Below, piece after piece: positions 36,197 through 44,507 of a stretch of DNA of 64,000 nucleotides. The position numbers and the translations under genes are program-made. Position 1 is the stretch's first letter; each line of letters begins with the position of its first letter. Source of the DNA: Allorhodopirellula heiligendammensis (GTDB taxonomy: Bacteria; Planctomycetota; Planctomycetia; Pirellulales; Pirellulaceae); assembly GCF_007860105.1 (NCBI RefSeq), contig NZ_SJPU01000003.1:496001-560000 (forward strand), read 5' to 3'. The notes below the pieces were generated by a model that was given only the letters and a program-made list of their open reading frames with translations, had not been told where the DNA came from and ran no database searches.

Positions 36197-38347
36197 TTAG
36201 CAGTTGTTATGATCCGCACGCAGCAACCGCAGCCCATTGGCGATCACCAGCAGCGAGGCTCCCATGTCGGCGGCGATCGCTGCCCACAATGATGCATGGC
36301 CCGAGAAGGTCAAGATGACGAATAGAATCTTGATGCCCAGGGCGAAGGTTATATTTTGGCGAATGATGCGGAGCGTACGTTGGGAGTGATGGATCAGCCA
36401 CGGCAGTTTCGACAGATCGTCGGACATCAACGCGATGTCCGCGGTTTCGATCGCAGCGTCACTCCCCGCAGCCCCCATGGCAATGCCGAGCGAAGCGCGA
36501 GCGAGAGCTGGCGCGTCGTTAACACCATCGCCAATCATGGCGACCTGGTCGTATCGTTGCACCAGCATCTCCATCGCCGCGACTTTGTCGGCGGGTAAAA
36601 GCTCCGCATGAACTTCATCGATGCCAGCTTGATCAGCAATGGCGTTGGCTGTGCCCGCATTATCACCCGTCAGCATGACGACATGCTCGACACCGGTTGC
36701 ATGCAGCTGTTGGATCACCTGACGCGATTCTTTCCGAATTACGTCAGCCAAGGTAATGAATCCGTAAACCTGTGTTTCATCTCCCACGACGACGACGGTG
36801 CGACCGGCCTGCTGGGCTGCCTCGAGCTGGTCGTGAATTTCAGGCGTTTCTAGTTTTCGATGTACGAGATATCGATGGGAGCCCAGCCAATAGGTTTTCC
36901 CGTCAATGCTACCGGACGCTCCCATGCCTTGGGTCGTCTGGAAATGCTCGACGGCAGGGATCGCAATCTTGCCGTGATTCGCTTCTTCCACGATGGCACG
37001 GGCGAGCGGATGATTGCTGTTGATCTCCAAAGCTGCGGCTCGTGACAACAGATCGACCCTCTCATGACCAGGAAAGGGGACGACGTCCACGATAGTTGGT
37101 GTACCCTGTGTCAGCGTGCCGGTCTTGTCCATCGCAATGGCCTTCAATCGAGCTGGCGTCTCGATGTGCACCCCGCCTTTGATCAGCACCCCGTTGCGAG
37201 CTGCTGCGGCCAGCGCAGCGACGACACTGACCGGAGTCGAAATGACCAAAGCGCAGGGGCAGGCGATCACCAGCAGTACTAAAGATCGGTACAGCCAATC
37301 CGACCAAGCACCCGCAAAAGCCAGTGGCGGGATGAGGAACATGAGTATCGCTAGCAGCATCACGATCGGCGTGTAGATGGCAGCAAACTTCTCAACCCAT
37401 TTCTCCGAAGGGGCCCGTTTCGAATGGGCGTCTCCGACCATCCTGATGATGCGAGCAAGCGTGGTGTTGTCGGCCGCTGTGGTACTCTCCATCTCCAACA
37501 AACCATCGCCATTGACCGTTCCCGCGAAGAGTTCGTCACCGCTTTGCTTGTTCACTGGGAGGCTCTCGCCGGTAACGGCGGACTGATCGACATCGCTAGC
37601 GCCCTTGGTCACCCGCCCATCCAATGGGATTTTCTCACCGGGGCGGATGACGAGGATGGAACCGATTGTCACCTCGTCCGGTCGCATGTCTTGAACGTCC
37701 CCAGACGCGAGACGCACATGTGCGATCGGCGGTGATAGATCCAGCAATGTGGCGATCGCACGTCGCGCACGTCCGATGCTCCAAGACTCTAATAGCAACG
37801 ATAGCGAGAATAGGAAGGCGACCGTCGCTCCCTCGAACCATTCGCCAAGCGCGATTGCTCCCAAAACCGCCACGGACATCAGCAGATTCATGTCCGGCCG
37901 TCGCGTGACCGCCGACCGCCATGCTTTCGGCAGAACCGGATACAAACCCGCCAAGATACTCAACAGGTAGCAAGTAATCGCAATGGGCGAAGCAGTGTTG
38001 GCTATCGTTGGCCAGAGCGATGCGAGGATGAATCCGGCCAATCCCATCGTTCCGCTGACGGCGGTGAAAATTGCACGCTGACGCTGCTCCTTGGAAATTC
38101 TGTCACTGGTCTCGCTCGCCCCCTCGTTCCATCCTTCCGCTCTCAAGCCTGTTCGTTGGATCGCAGTCATGATATCTGCGGACCGTACCGACGTCTGGGA
38201 CAGATCGACGGAAAGTTTACCGCGGAGGACGTCAAAACCGAGTCGTTCGTCACTGCCCAAGAGCGGGACCAGTTCACGTTTCAACAACGCCACCTCCTCG
38301 GCGCAATCCATTCCGTGAATCCGAAGAGAAAGCGATTTTTGATGCAT
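36197..38347 (-). CDS. Heavy-metal translocating P1B-type ATPase
   Basis: Seen: 716 residues. The N-terminal HMA-like domain carries GMDCAEE, with one cysteine where the usual motif is GMxCxxC. The ion-path motif is IACPCALVIS. Catalytic signatures are DKTGTLTQG, TGDNAGTANA and GDGVNDAPALA. The actuator loop TGESLPV is present. Eight hydrophobic segments are visible. Family knowledge: CPC-type P1B ATPases export Cu, Zn, Cd or Pb from the cytoplasm, and the Asn/Asp in helix 8 decides which; I cannot make that call confidently. The C-terminus ends HNNC. First gene of a minus-strand run leading to the RND pump. Confidence 0.9.
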   Translation of the reverse strand: MHQKSLSLRIHGMDCAEEVALLKRELVPLLGSDERLGFDVLRGKLSVDLSQTSVRSADIMTAIQRTGLRAEGWNEGASETSDRISKEQRQRAIFTAVSGTMGLAGFILASLWPTIANTASPIAITCYLLSILAGLYPVLPKAWRSAVTRRPDMNLLMSVAVLGAIALGEWFEGATVAFLFSLSLLLESWSIGRARRAIATLLDLSPPIAHVRLASGDVQDMRPDEVTIGSILVIRPGEKIPLDGRVTKGASDVDQSAVTGESLPVNKQSGDELFAGTVNGDGLLEMESTTAADNTTLARIIRMVGDAHSKRAPSEKWVEKFAAIYTPIVMLLAILMFLIPPLAFAGAWSDWLYRSLVLLVIACPCALVISTPVSVVAALAAAARNGVLIKGGVHIETPARLKAIAMDKTGTLTQGTPTIVDVVPFPGHERVDLLSRAAALEINSNHPLARAIVEEANHGKIAIPAVEHFQTTQGMGASGSIDGKTYWLGSHRYLVHRKLETPEIHDQLEAAQQAGRTVVVVGDETQVYGFITLADVIRKESRQVIQQLHATGVEHVVMLTGDNAGTANAIADQAGIDEVHAELLPADKVAAMEMLVQRYDQVAMIGDGVNDAPALARASLGIAMGAAGSDAAIETADIALMSDDLSKLPWLIHHSQRTLRIIRQNITFALGIKILFVILTFSGHASLWAAIAADMGASLLVIANGLRLLRADHNNC

Positions 38348-38698
38348 GATGATTTGTACAAAAATTCAGGTCTGGAGGCGACGGTTGCCATGGGTGTTGG
38401 CAAACCATCCAAAGGCGTCGTAAGTGTCTGATAGGACGTCCTGTATCATTTGAAACCGCGTTGATTCGCGTCAACCACCCGCATCATGATGGAGACCGGT
38501 GGCATGTTTCCCTCGGTATAGAGGGACGGATGTGAGGGTCACCCGGATGTTTTGTAGGCGTCTTCGGTACAACCGTCATGATCGGACACGCGCGTGGTTG
38601 GATGCATTGGGTGGCATCGGTTTGACTTGATATCCGATCTGTGCCGTGTCGATGGGCCATGCAGGCTGGTCGATAATAATCACATGGAGGTGAAACCG
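38348..38698. other. Divergent regulatory region between the P-type ATPase and the TolC-like gene
   Basis: 350 bases with no coding capacity. GTTGA-TTCGCG-TCAAC at 38460-38475 is a small perfect inverted repeat (5-bp arms, 6-base spacer), a possible operator. An ATG at 38684 lies 15 bases upstream of the chosen TolC start. No regulator gene (MerR, ArsR or CueR-like) is found next to the locus in this window. Confidence 0.35.
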
Positions 38699-40363
38699 AT
38701 GGCTACATTCGCAAAGACCGGCGTTCTAACCCGGCGGACTAAGCGTTCGCTGTTGCTAGCTTCGCTGGGGCTGACGACCACGCTCAGTTTCACGACCGGC
38801 TGCGCGTCGCTGCGCCCGCACGGCGTATTCTCGGATCCATCCGCGGTCGAGGTGGAGCCCAGTAAAGATACTGTTGCCGGCCCGGCAATCGCGAGCTCCA
38901 CGCCGGAGGACGGCGATGCAGCTCACTCTCTGGAGGTTACACCGGTTGGCTACACGGGCGATGTCCTGTCACCGCTTTCAGATACCCCCACGAGCGGAGC
39001 TGTCGAGCTGGATCCTAAATCACCGGGAACCACTCCGGAGGAGCTGCTCACATCATTCAGTGACTTGATCGCATTGGGTTCGGACGTGTCCGCCGTCGGT
39101 TCGGCAACCGCAGCCACGAATGATGTGAACGCGTCCCTCGTAAACTCAGAGGGTCTCACGCTCGAGGCGCTCGAGTCGATTGCACTTTCAAACAATCCCA
39201 CGATCGCAGAGCTGGAGGCGACGACGCAAAAAGCGGCGGGATTCAAGACTCAGGTCGGTTTGCGTGCCAACCCAACGGTCGGCTACAACGGCAACCAGCT
39301 CGCCGATGTCAAAACCGATCAACATACGATATTCATCTCGCAAACCATCATCACGGCAGACAAACTGCAGCTCAATCGCAATGTGCTCAACGAGGCATTG
39401 CGGTCACAACTGATGCGACTGGAAGCTCAGAAATACCGGGTGGCGACGGATATCCGGATCACTTTTTATACCGCCCTTGCCGCTCAGCGACGGCTCAATC
39501 TGATTCGAGAATTTCAATCGGTCGCTGACAAGGGGCTAGAGCTTGCCGAGTTGCGTAAGCAGGGGCAGGAGGGTTCGCAACTCGATGTGGTGCAAGCGGA
39601 GGTGCAGAAGAACGAGATCGACCTATTACTACAGCAGGTGGAGGTGCGCTACCAGGCTGCTTGGCGCGAACTCGCCGCCCTGGCTGGACGACCTGAACTG
39701 CAGACTGTCGCATTGGTAGGTGAATTGCCTACCAGCGCCGAAGATTTGGATTGGGACGATGTTGCATCGATGATGGTCGTCTCCAGTCCCGAGTATCAGG
39801 CTGCCCAGGCCAAGGTCTCCCAGGCGCGAGCAAACATCTCGCGTCAGGATGTCCAAAAAATCCCCAACCTGGACTTGAATCTGGGGGCAGGCTCGGATCA
39901 GGCTACCGGGAATGGGCTGATCAACTTTGTGGTCGGAGCACCGATTCCTGTTTTTAATCGCAACCAGGGGAATATGTCGGCAGCCTTGGCTGAGTATGTG
40001 CGGGCTTGCCGAGAGGTCGAGCGGGTACAGAACTCGATCCGGCAGCGTTTAGCCGTCGCCTCAAGCGATTACGGATCGTCGCGTGTCGCGGTGGACCGCT
40101 ATTCAAAATTAATTTTGCCGAACGCCGCCGAATCGCTAAAATTAGCTGAGATTGCGTACAAGGCTGGCGAAACCAGTTTCGTCCAGGTATTGGTGGCGCG
40201 ACGGACCTACTTCGATACCAACCTGCGGTATCTCTCCGCCCAAACGCTCTTGGCCCAGTCGCGCGCTCGCGTCGATGGGTATGTGCTGACAGGCGGCTTG
40301 AACCCCGTGGTCGATGCCAGCGGCGATACCAGTTTGCGTGGCGAAGCACTTAGCCAGCAGTAA
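38699..40363 (+). CDS. TolC-family outer-membrane efflux lipoprotein
   Basis: Seen: 554 residues from ATG 38699, chosen because GGAGG (38686-38690) lies eight bases upstream. The N-terminus is RTKRSLLLASLGLTTTLSFTTGCAS, a signal peptide with a lipobox-like TTGC. A Thr/Ser/Pro-rich linker of about 100 residues follows. Then come two TolC-like helical repeats with LEALESIALSNNPTIAELE, GLRANPTVGYNG, AAQRRLNLIREFQSV and AEIAYKAGETSFVQVL. Family knowledge: trimeric channel across the outer membrane. The divergent position suggests it serves the CusBA-like pump. Stop codon is 44 bases before the tRNA stub. Confidence 0.85.
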   Translation: MATFAKTGVLTRRTKRSLLLASLGLTTTLSFTTGCASLRPHGVFSDPSAVEVEPSKDTVAGPAIASSTPEDGDAAHSLEVTPVGYTGDVLSPLSDTPTSGAVELDPKSPGTTPEELLTSFSDLIALGSDVSAVGSATAATNDVNASLVNSEGLTLEALESIALSNNPTIAELEATTQKAAGFKTQVGLRANPTVGYNGNQLADVKTDQHTIFISQTIITADKLQLNRNVLNEALRSQLMRLEAQKYRVATDIRITFYTALAAQRRLNLIREFQSVADKGLELAELRKQGQEGSQLDVVQAEVQKNEIDLLLQQVEVRYQAAWRELAALAGRPELQTVALVGELPTSAEDLDWDDVASMMVVSSPEYQAAQAKVSQARANISRQDVQKIPNLDLNLGAGSDQATGNGLINFVVGAPIPVFNRNQGNMSAALAEYVRACREVERVQNSIRQRLAVASSDYGSSRVAVDRYSKLILPNAAESLKLAEIAYKAGETSFVQVLVARRTYFDTNLRYLSAQTLLAQSRARVDGYVLTGGLNPVVDASGDTSLRGEALSQQ

Positions 40364-40384
40364 GTTGAATATGTGACAACGATT

Positions 40385-40403
40385 GAGCACCGCCACGGTG
40401 CTC
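40385..40403. terminator. Hairpin after the TolC-like gene
   Basis: GAGCACCG and CGGTGCTC form a perfect 8-bp stem with a 3-base loop (CCA). It lies 21 bases past the stop and 4 bases before the tRNA stub. No U-run follows, so its role as terminator is uncertain. Confidence 0.45.
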
Positions 40404-40407
40404 AGTT

Positions 40408-40450
40408 GCGGGTGTAACTCAGTTGGCAGAGTGACAGCTTCCCAAGCTGT
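40408..40450 (+). tRNA. 5' half of a tRNA-Gly(CCC), interrupted
   Basis: GCGGGTG at 40408 is the acceptor strand. ACTC and GAGT form the D stem around AGTTGGCA. ACAGC at 40434-40438 pairs with GCTGT at 40446-40450 around a 7-base loop TTCCCAA, giving anticodon CCC at 40441-40443 (reads glycine GGG). After 40450 the sequence has no T-arm (no GGTTCGA-type loop) and no CACCCGC to close the acceptor stem. Inferred: the mobile element that follows integrated in the anticodon arm and the 3' half was lost or lies elsewhere. No intact 3' half was found in this window. Confidence 0.8.
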
Positions 40451-40495
40451 AACAATCGACGTGAGGCATTGGAAATAGCGATTTTTAACCGGCTG

Positions 40496-40564
40496 ACTAC
40501 ACCTAAACTACACCAGTTGCTAGAATTTGCCGGTATTAACGGTCTATTTCTCATCGGGTGTAGT
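40496..40564. promoter_or_regulatory. Candidate arm-type recombinase sites upstream of the integrase
   Basis: The 8-base word ACTACACC occurs at 40496-40503 and 40507-40514, 11 bases apart (one helical turn). Its complement GGTGTAGT occurs at 40557-40564, just before the GTG start of the integrase. Three copies in 70 bases next to the attachment site suggest binding sites for the integrase arm domain or for the excisionase. This is inference from position and repetition. Confidence 0.45.
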
Positions 40565-40567
40565 GAC

Positions 40568-41773
40568 GTGGCAAAAGCAAGGCGTGATAGAGACTTCCCA
40601 TTGTTCCGGCACGCAACTGGGCAGTGGGCTAAAAAGGTGCGTGGTAAGACGCACTACTTCGGCACTGATAAGGATTCCGCTGCGGAACGCTGGTACAAGG
40701 AGAAAGATGCCCTGTATGCCGGTGAGACCCCCAAGAGCCGCAACAAGGGTCCGACGATCACGGAGCTGGCGAACGTGTTCAACGCGTCGCAGCGGCAGCG
40801 GCACGAGACCACAGGCAAGCCTGGCCTGCGTCACATCGAACTGTGCGAACGGACGATCCGCCGGCTGATTGGTTTCGTCGGGGCTGATTGCAATATCTCG
40901 AGCCTGGGGCCGGATGATTACGCGAAAATCAAGCTGCGCCTGTTTGAACCGGTCAAGCGAACCAAACCGGTGCGAGGGAAGGTATTTGGCCGGCAGGTAG
41001 CACGGCGATCACCCGAGACAGTTGCCGGGGATGTTCGCAGGATCAAGACGTTTCTGAACTGGTGCCACGATTCCGAGTACATCGCCGCGCCGAGATTCGG
41101 GAATAAGTTTCCCAACGAAACCGAAGTTGCTGTAACTAAGGCATCACTCAAGCAGCAGTCAGAGAACCGCAAGGACATTGCTGCAGGGGACATCCTAGCC
41201 CTGATCAATGCCGCTCGAGTCAACTTTAAGCCGCTCATCTGGCTGGCAATCAATTCAGGGATCGGGAACGCCGATATTGCCGCGATCGAGTGGGACGACA
41301 TTGCCACGATTGACGACAATGAAAGCTGGATTGATTTGCCGCGATTGAAGACTGGCGCCCCCCGTCGGTTTATCCTCTGGCCAGAGACGAAGTTTGCGAT
41401 CAAGGAGTATCTCGCGATCCGGAACTACTCAGGCGAGCGATACAAGCACTTGGTGTTCCTGACATCGCAGAATCTCCCCTGGGTTCGCGGCAAAGGTGAC
41501 AAGGATCATGTTGATTCCATCGGTACCGTGTTCGCCAAGCTCCGCGATGATTGTGGAGTGAAGGGGGCGACGTTCTACGGGCTGCGTCGCACGTTCGCAA
41601 CTATCGGCTGCGAGTCGCTCGACTTTGCCGCCGTGAAGGTCTTGATGGGGCACGTAAAGGATAAACGAGATATGACAAGCCGATACGCTCAGGGAGTCGG
41701 TGACGAGCGGATAAAGGCTGTCACAGACCATGTTCGCCAATGGGTACTCAACGGCGCGGAGGTGGCGAAATGA
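40568..41773 (+). CDS. Tyrosine recombinase (integrase), planctomycete variant
   Basis: Seen: 401 residues from GTG 40568; a TTG at 40469 would extend it. The N-terminal part has FPLFRHATGQWAKKVRGK and YFGTDKDSA, seen in planctomycete integrases. The catalytic core has SGIGNADIAAIEW where the first arginine (GLRxxE) would be, LPRLKTGAPRR for the lysine strand, YGLRRTFATIG for the HxxR box (Tyr replaces His), LMGHV for the third histidine, and SRYAQG with the nucleophile Tyr. Family knowledge: an Arg is expected in box I of canonical members. I have seen the GxGN form in planctomycete sequences, so it is probably functional. The stop overlaps the next gene as ATGA. Confidence 0.85.
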   Translation: MAKARRDRDFPLFRHATGQWAKKVRGKTHYFGTDKDSAAERWYKEKDALYAGETPKSRNKGPTITELANVFNASQRQRHETTGKPGLRHIELCERTIRRLIGFVGADCNISSLGPDDYAKIKLRLFEPVKRTKPVRGKVFGRQVARRSPETVAGDVRRIKTFLNWCHDSEYIAAPRFGNKFPNETEVAVTKASLKQQSENRKDIAAGDILALINAARVNFKPLIWLAINSGIGNADIAAIEWDDIATIDDNESWIDLPRLKTGAPRRFILWPETKFAIKEYLAIRNYSGERYKHLVFLTSQNLPWVRGKGDKDHVDSIGTVFAKLRDDCGVKGATFYGLRRTFATIGCESLDFAAVKVLMGHVKDKRDMTSRYAQGVGDERIKAVTDHVRQWVLNGAEVAK

Positions 41774-42459
41774 GCAGCAGCCTCTCAACAACGCTGTCAC
41801 GGCTAGTGAACTGCGCGCGAGCATTGGCGTCAAGTGACTATTCTGTCCGCAGCAAATCCTACAACCCGACGGATGACGACTGGACGCTGGGGCGTTCGGA
41901 TGAGCCGATGCACTACAACGGATCATGGCCGACGATTATTCAGTTTTCGCGTGAGGTCCTGGCAGCGACTATCACCAACATCGACAAGGCACTGGAGCTA
42001 CTGCCGCAAGCTGAAGAACTATCCCCCGATGCGTCACCACTGAATCGATGGAAGCCACGCGTAAAAAAGACATTGCTGTGCCTAAACGCGGAGATCTCGC
42101 GACACTGCGACGGCACACCTGACGTGCGGTCGTTCGTCTCGCATGGCCGACTGCCAGAGGCGTGGCTGGAATGGGTGGCTGATCTCGATGAGTACATCAT
42201 CGAACTGGAAAGTATTGAGGAACGCGAATTGCCTACACTATCTGAAAATGATATTGCAATTCTCACGGAGATGTGTGCCATCGGCGCCGATAAGAACTCC
42301 CCGATCACACGAGCAGCACTAATCGAGCGACTGAACTGGGGATCCGAAAGCAAGCGAGCGATGGACAATCTAAAGAAAGTTGGCTACGTAAAGTCAGTAG
42401 GAAAGCTTGGGTTCATTATCACGGATTCCGGCGAAGAACGTGCTAAAACGCTAGGCTAG
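41770..42459 (+). CDS. Winged-helix protein of the element
   Basis: Seen: 229 residues from ATG 41770, coupled to the integrase by an ATGA overlap. The N-terminal 90 residues are Ser/Asp/Tyr-rich and weakly structured (SSSLSTTLSRLVN). The middle is helical. The last 75 residues form a winged helix-turn-helix (LSENDIAILTEMCA, SPITRAALIERLNWGSESKRAMDNLKKVGYV, then FIITDSGEERAKTL). Family not recognised. Inferred: a DNA-binding regulator or recombination accessory factor, since it is co-expressed with the integrase. It could instead control copy number or immunity. Confidence 0.65.
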   Translation: MSSSLSTTLSRLVNCARALASSDYSVRSKSYNPTDDDWTLGRSDEPMHYNGSWPTIIQFSREVLAATITNIDKALELLPQAEELSPDASPLNRWKPRVKKTLLCLNAEISRHCDGTPDVRSFVSHGRLPEAWLEWVADLDEYIIELESIEERELPTLSENDIAILTEMCAIGADKNSPITRAALIERLNWGSESKRAMDNLKKVGYVKSVGKLGFIITDSGEERAKTLG

Positions 42460-42463
42460 CTAT

Positions 42464-42555
42464 CGGTGCGCACCAGCAGCGCACCGGTGCGCTGTCGATC
42501 ATTTTAAACGTCGCCATACCTTTTGAGTGTTCACTAACACTCTTAAGGTTTTTTT
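42464..42555 (+). promoter_or_regulatory. Hairpin-rich control region before the excisionase-like gene
   Basis: CGGTGCGC (42464-42471) pairs with GCGCACCG (42479-42486) around a 7-base loop. A third copy, CGGTGCGC at 42485-42492, overlaps, so two alternative hairpins are possible (42479-42492 is a perfect 14-base palindrome). Next, GAGTGTT (42525-42531) pairs with AACACTC (42536-42542), then TTAAGG and seven Ts run straight into the ATG at 42556. AAGG (42545-42548) can serve as Shine-Dalgarno with a 7-base spacer. The layout fits an attenuator, a terminator of the integrase transcript, or a replication origin for the helicase. Confidence 0.5.
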
Positions 42556-42828
42556 ATGAAAACGCAGCACTCGGAAAAGCAGTATCTCGGCACTGGCGAG
42601 GTAGCCGAAATCATCGGCATGTCAATCCAAAAGGTTCGCGCCCTTTGCGAGAGTGGCAGGCTCCCTGCCGTCAACACGTCCGCCGCGACCCGTCCGAGAT
42701 GGACGATCCGCCGGTGTGACCTCGATGAGTTCATGACGCCCGATTGTGTTAAGAAAACGCAAGCCAAGCAGGCACGCGAATCACGTCGCCAGCGAATCGA
42801 CGCCCACGTGCCGAAGGTGTTTTCATGA
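42556..42828 (+). CDS. Excisionase/AlpA-like helix-turn-helix protein
   Basis: Seen: 90 residues. LGTGEVAEIIGMSIQKVRALCESGRLPAV followed by RWTIRRCDLDEFM is the MerR-type winged HTH used by excisionases and AlpA. A basic tail (TQAKQARESRRQR) follows. Family knowledge: such proteins bend DNA at attachment sites to direct excision, and AlpA-type members switch satellite element genes on. Overlaps the helicase gene by four bases. Confidence 0.8.
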   Translation: MKTQHSEKQYLGTGEVAEIIGMSIQKVRALCESGRLPAVNTSAATRPRWTIRRCDLDEFMTPDCVKKTQAKQARESRRQRIDAHVPKVFS

Positions 42829-44507
42829 GCACGGCCACAAACGAAAAAAGGGCCCCCGGTGATGCAAACCGGAAGGCCCCGCTGAATGGTGACGCGACGA
42901 AACGTCAGGACCATCATAGCACGGATGCCGGCGAGGACAACGGGCAATTCGGCTGGATTCAGTTTGAGGCGTTTCGCACTGACGTGGCCAATGCCGACCG
43001 ATTCGTCAACGCATACTCATCACAGGTGATGCACGTGCCGCCCTGGCGGAAGTGGCTGTCGTGGGATGGCACACGGTGGGCTGACGACTGCGGAGTCGGC
43101 ACAATGCAGCGGGCCAAGCGGTACGCCAAATCACTCTGGCACGCACTGCCGGCGATGTCGGCGCAACTGGACCGATCAGACCTAGCCAAAGCGGTATCAT
43201 TTATTCGCTCAACCAATCAGACAGCCAAGATATCGAGCTTCCTGTCGCTGGCTGAGGTCGATGAGCGCGTCGTCTGCCCAGTCGATGAGCTGAACAGCGA
43301 TCCGACGCTGCTGAATTGCCTCAACGGTACTATCGACTTGACTACAGGCGAACTGCGGCCGCATAACCCAGCGGACCGCATCACCCAGAAAGCGAACGTC
43401 GCCTACGATCCCGCTGCCGGCTGCCCCAAGTGGATTCAGACTATCAATCTGATTTTCGACGGCGACCAAGAGCTAATTCGGTACGTTCAGCGGCTGCTGG
43501 GCTACTCGCTAAGCGGCGACACGGGTGAGCACATCCTACCGATTGCGTTCGGCGCGGGCTGTAATGGGAAGTCAACGATCTGGAATTGCGTATCCGACCT
43601 ACTAGGAGATTATGCCTCGCTCGCCAACGAGGAACTGCTGATGGGTGAGAAGAATAACCATCCAACCGAAAAGGCGGCGCTCTACCAAAAGCGATTCGTG
43701 GCAATCAGTGAGCCGGAGAAAAACTCTCAACTCAAGGAGGCGCGAGTTAAGGAACTGACCGGCGATCGAACTATCACCGCTCGGCGGATGCATGAGGATT
43801 TTTGGAGCTTCCAGCGGACGCATACGTTCTGGATTTCAACCAATCACTTGCCGAAGATTACTGGCACCGATGAGGGGGTTTGGCGCCGGGTGAAGTTGAT
43901 CCCGTTTTCCGTCGACCTCCGCAAAAAGGTGAAGCCGATTGCCGACTTCGACCGTTGGCTCGTCAAGCACGAGGGGCCGGGGATATTGTCGTGGTTGGTT
44001 CGCGGCTATCTCGATTATCGTGAGCATGGGCTACAGGAGCCATCCTGCGTCACCGAGGCGACCGCCGGCTACCGAACTGACTCGGATGCACTGGCAGAGT
44101 TCCTGCGGGATTACTGCGTGCAAGAGGACGGCGCAGAGGGACGGGCAAAGGAATTGTTTCGGGACTACTCCGAGCTGTATCGGGGCAAATGGACCTCCAC
44201 CCTATTCGGTCGAGCAATGGCTGAGCGGTTCAAAAAAGACCGACCCAAGCACGGGCCAAATCGCGACAAAACAGTCTATCGAGGCGTGCGATTGAAGACC
44301 GAGGCCGACAAAATCGAAGAACTGACTGACCCCGTAAAACACGAGGAAAATAGCGAATGGGCACAGTTGGGCACACTTCGGCTAGTCGATCCGGAAATCC
44401 CTACGCATATGCCAGAGGACCAGCCAAACTATGCCCAACCCTGCCCAACTGAAGTTGGCAGCTTGCCAACCCCTCCCGAGCAGTACGGCAGCGAGGTGGA
44501 ATTATGA
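42825..44507 (+). CDS. D5/P4-type superfamily 3 helicase (phage/plasmid replication)
   Basis: Seen: 560 residues. The N-terminal 230 residues include a D5_N-like domain (CLNGTIDLTTGELRPHNP, QRLLGYSLSGD). The SF3 motor has Walker A GAGCNGKST at about residues 243-251, Walker B-like RFVAISEPE at about 290-298 and sensor THTFWISTNHLPKI (about 332-345). The C-terminus resembles the DNA-binding end of P4-family proteins. The usual N-terminal archaeo-eukaryotic primase domain is not visible, so it is likely a helicase that relies on another primase. It probably unwinds the element's origin. Overlaps both neighbours by ATGA. Confidence 0.85.
   Translation: MSTATNEKRAPGDANRKAPLNGDATKRQDHHSTDAGEDNGQFGWIQFEAFRTDVANADRFVNAYSSQVMHVPPWRKWLSWDGTRWADDCGVGTMQRAKRYAKSLWHALPAMSAQLDRSDLAKAVSFIRSTNQTAKISSFLSLAEVDERVVCPVDELNSDPTLLNCLNGTIDLTTGELRPHNPADRITQKANVAYDPAAGCPKWIQTINLIFDGDQELIRYVQRLLGYSLSGDTGEHILPIAFGAGCNGKSTIWNCVSDLLGDYASLANEELLMGEKNNHPTEKAALYQKRFVAISEPEKNSQLKEARVKELTGDRTITARRMHEDFWSFQRTHTFWISTNHLPKITGTDEGVWRRVKLIPFSVDLRKKVKPIADFDRWLVKHEGPGILSWLVRGYLDYREHGLQEPSCVTEATAGYRTDSDALAEFLRDYCVQEDGAEGRAKELFRDYSELYRGKWTSTLFGRAMAERFKKDRPKHGPNRDKTVYRGVRLKTEADKIEELTDPVKHEENSEWAQLGTLRLVDPEIPTHMPEDQPNYAQPCPTEVGSLPTPPEQYGSEVEL

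Noticed and set aside
40469..40567. TTG start extending the integrase by 33 codons
   Set aside because: The extension lies over the repeated ACTACACC sites, lacks a Shine-Dalgarno, and the conserved part begins at the GTG at 40568.
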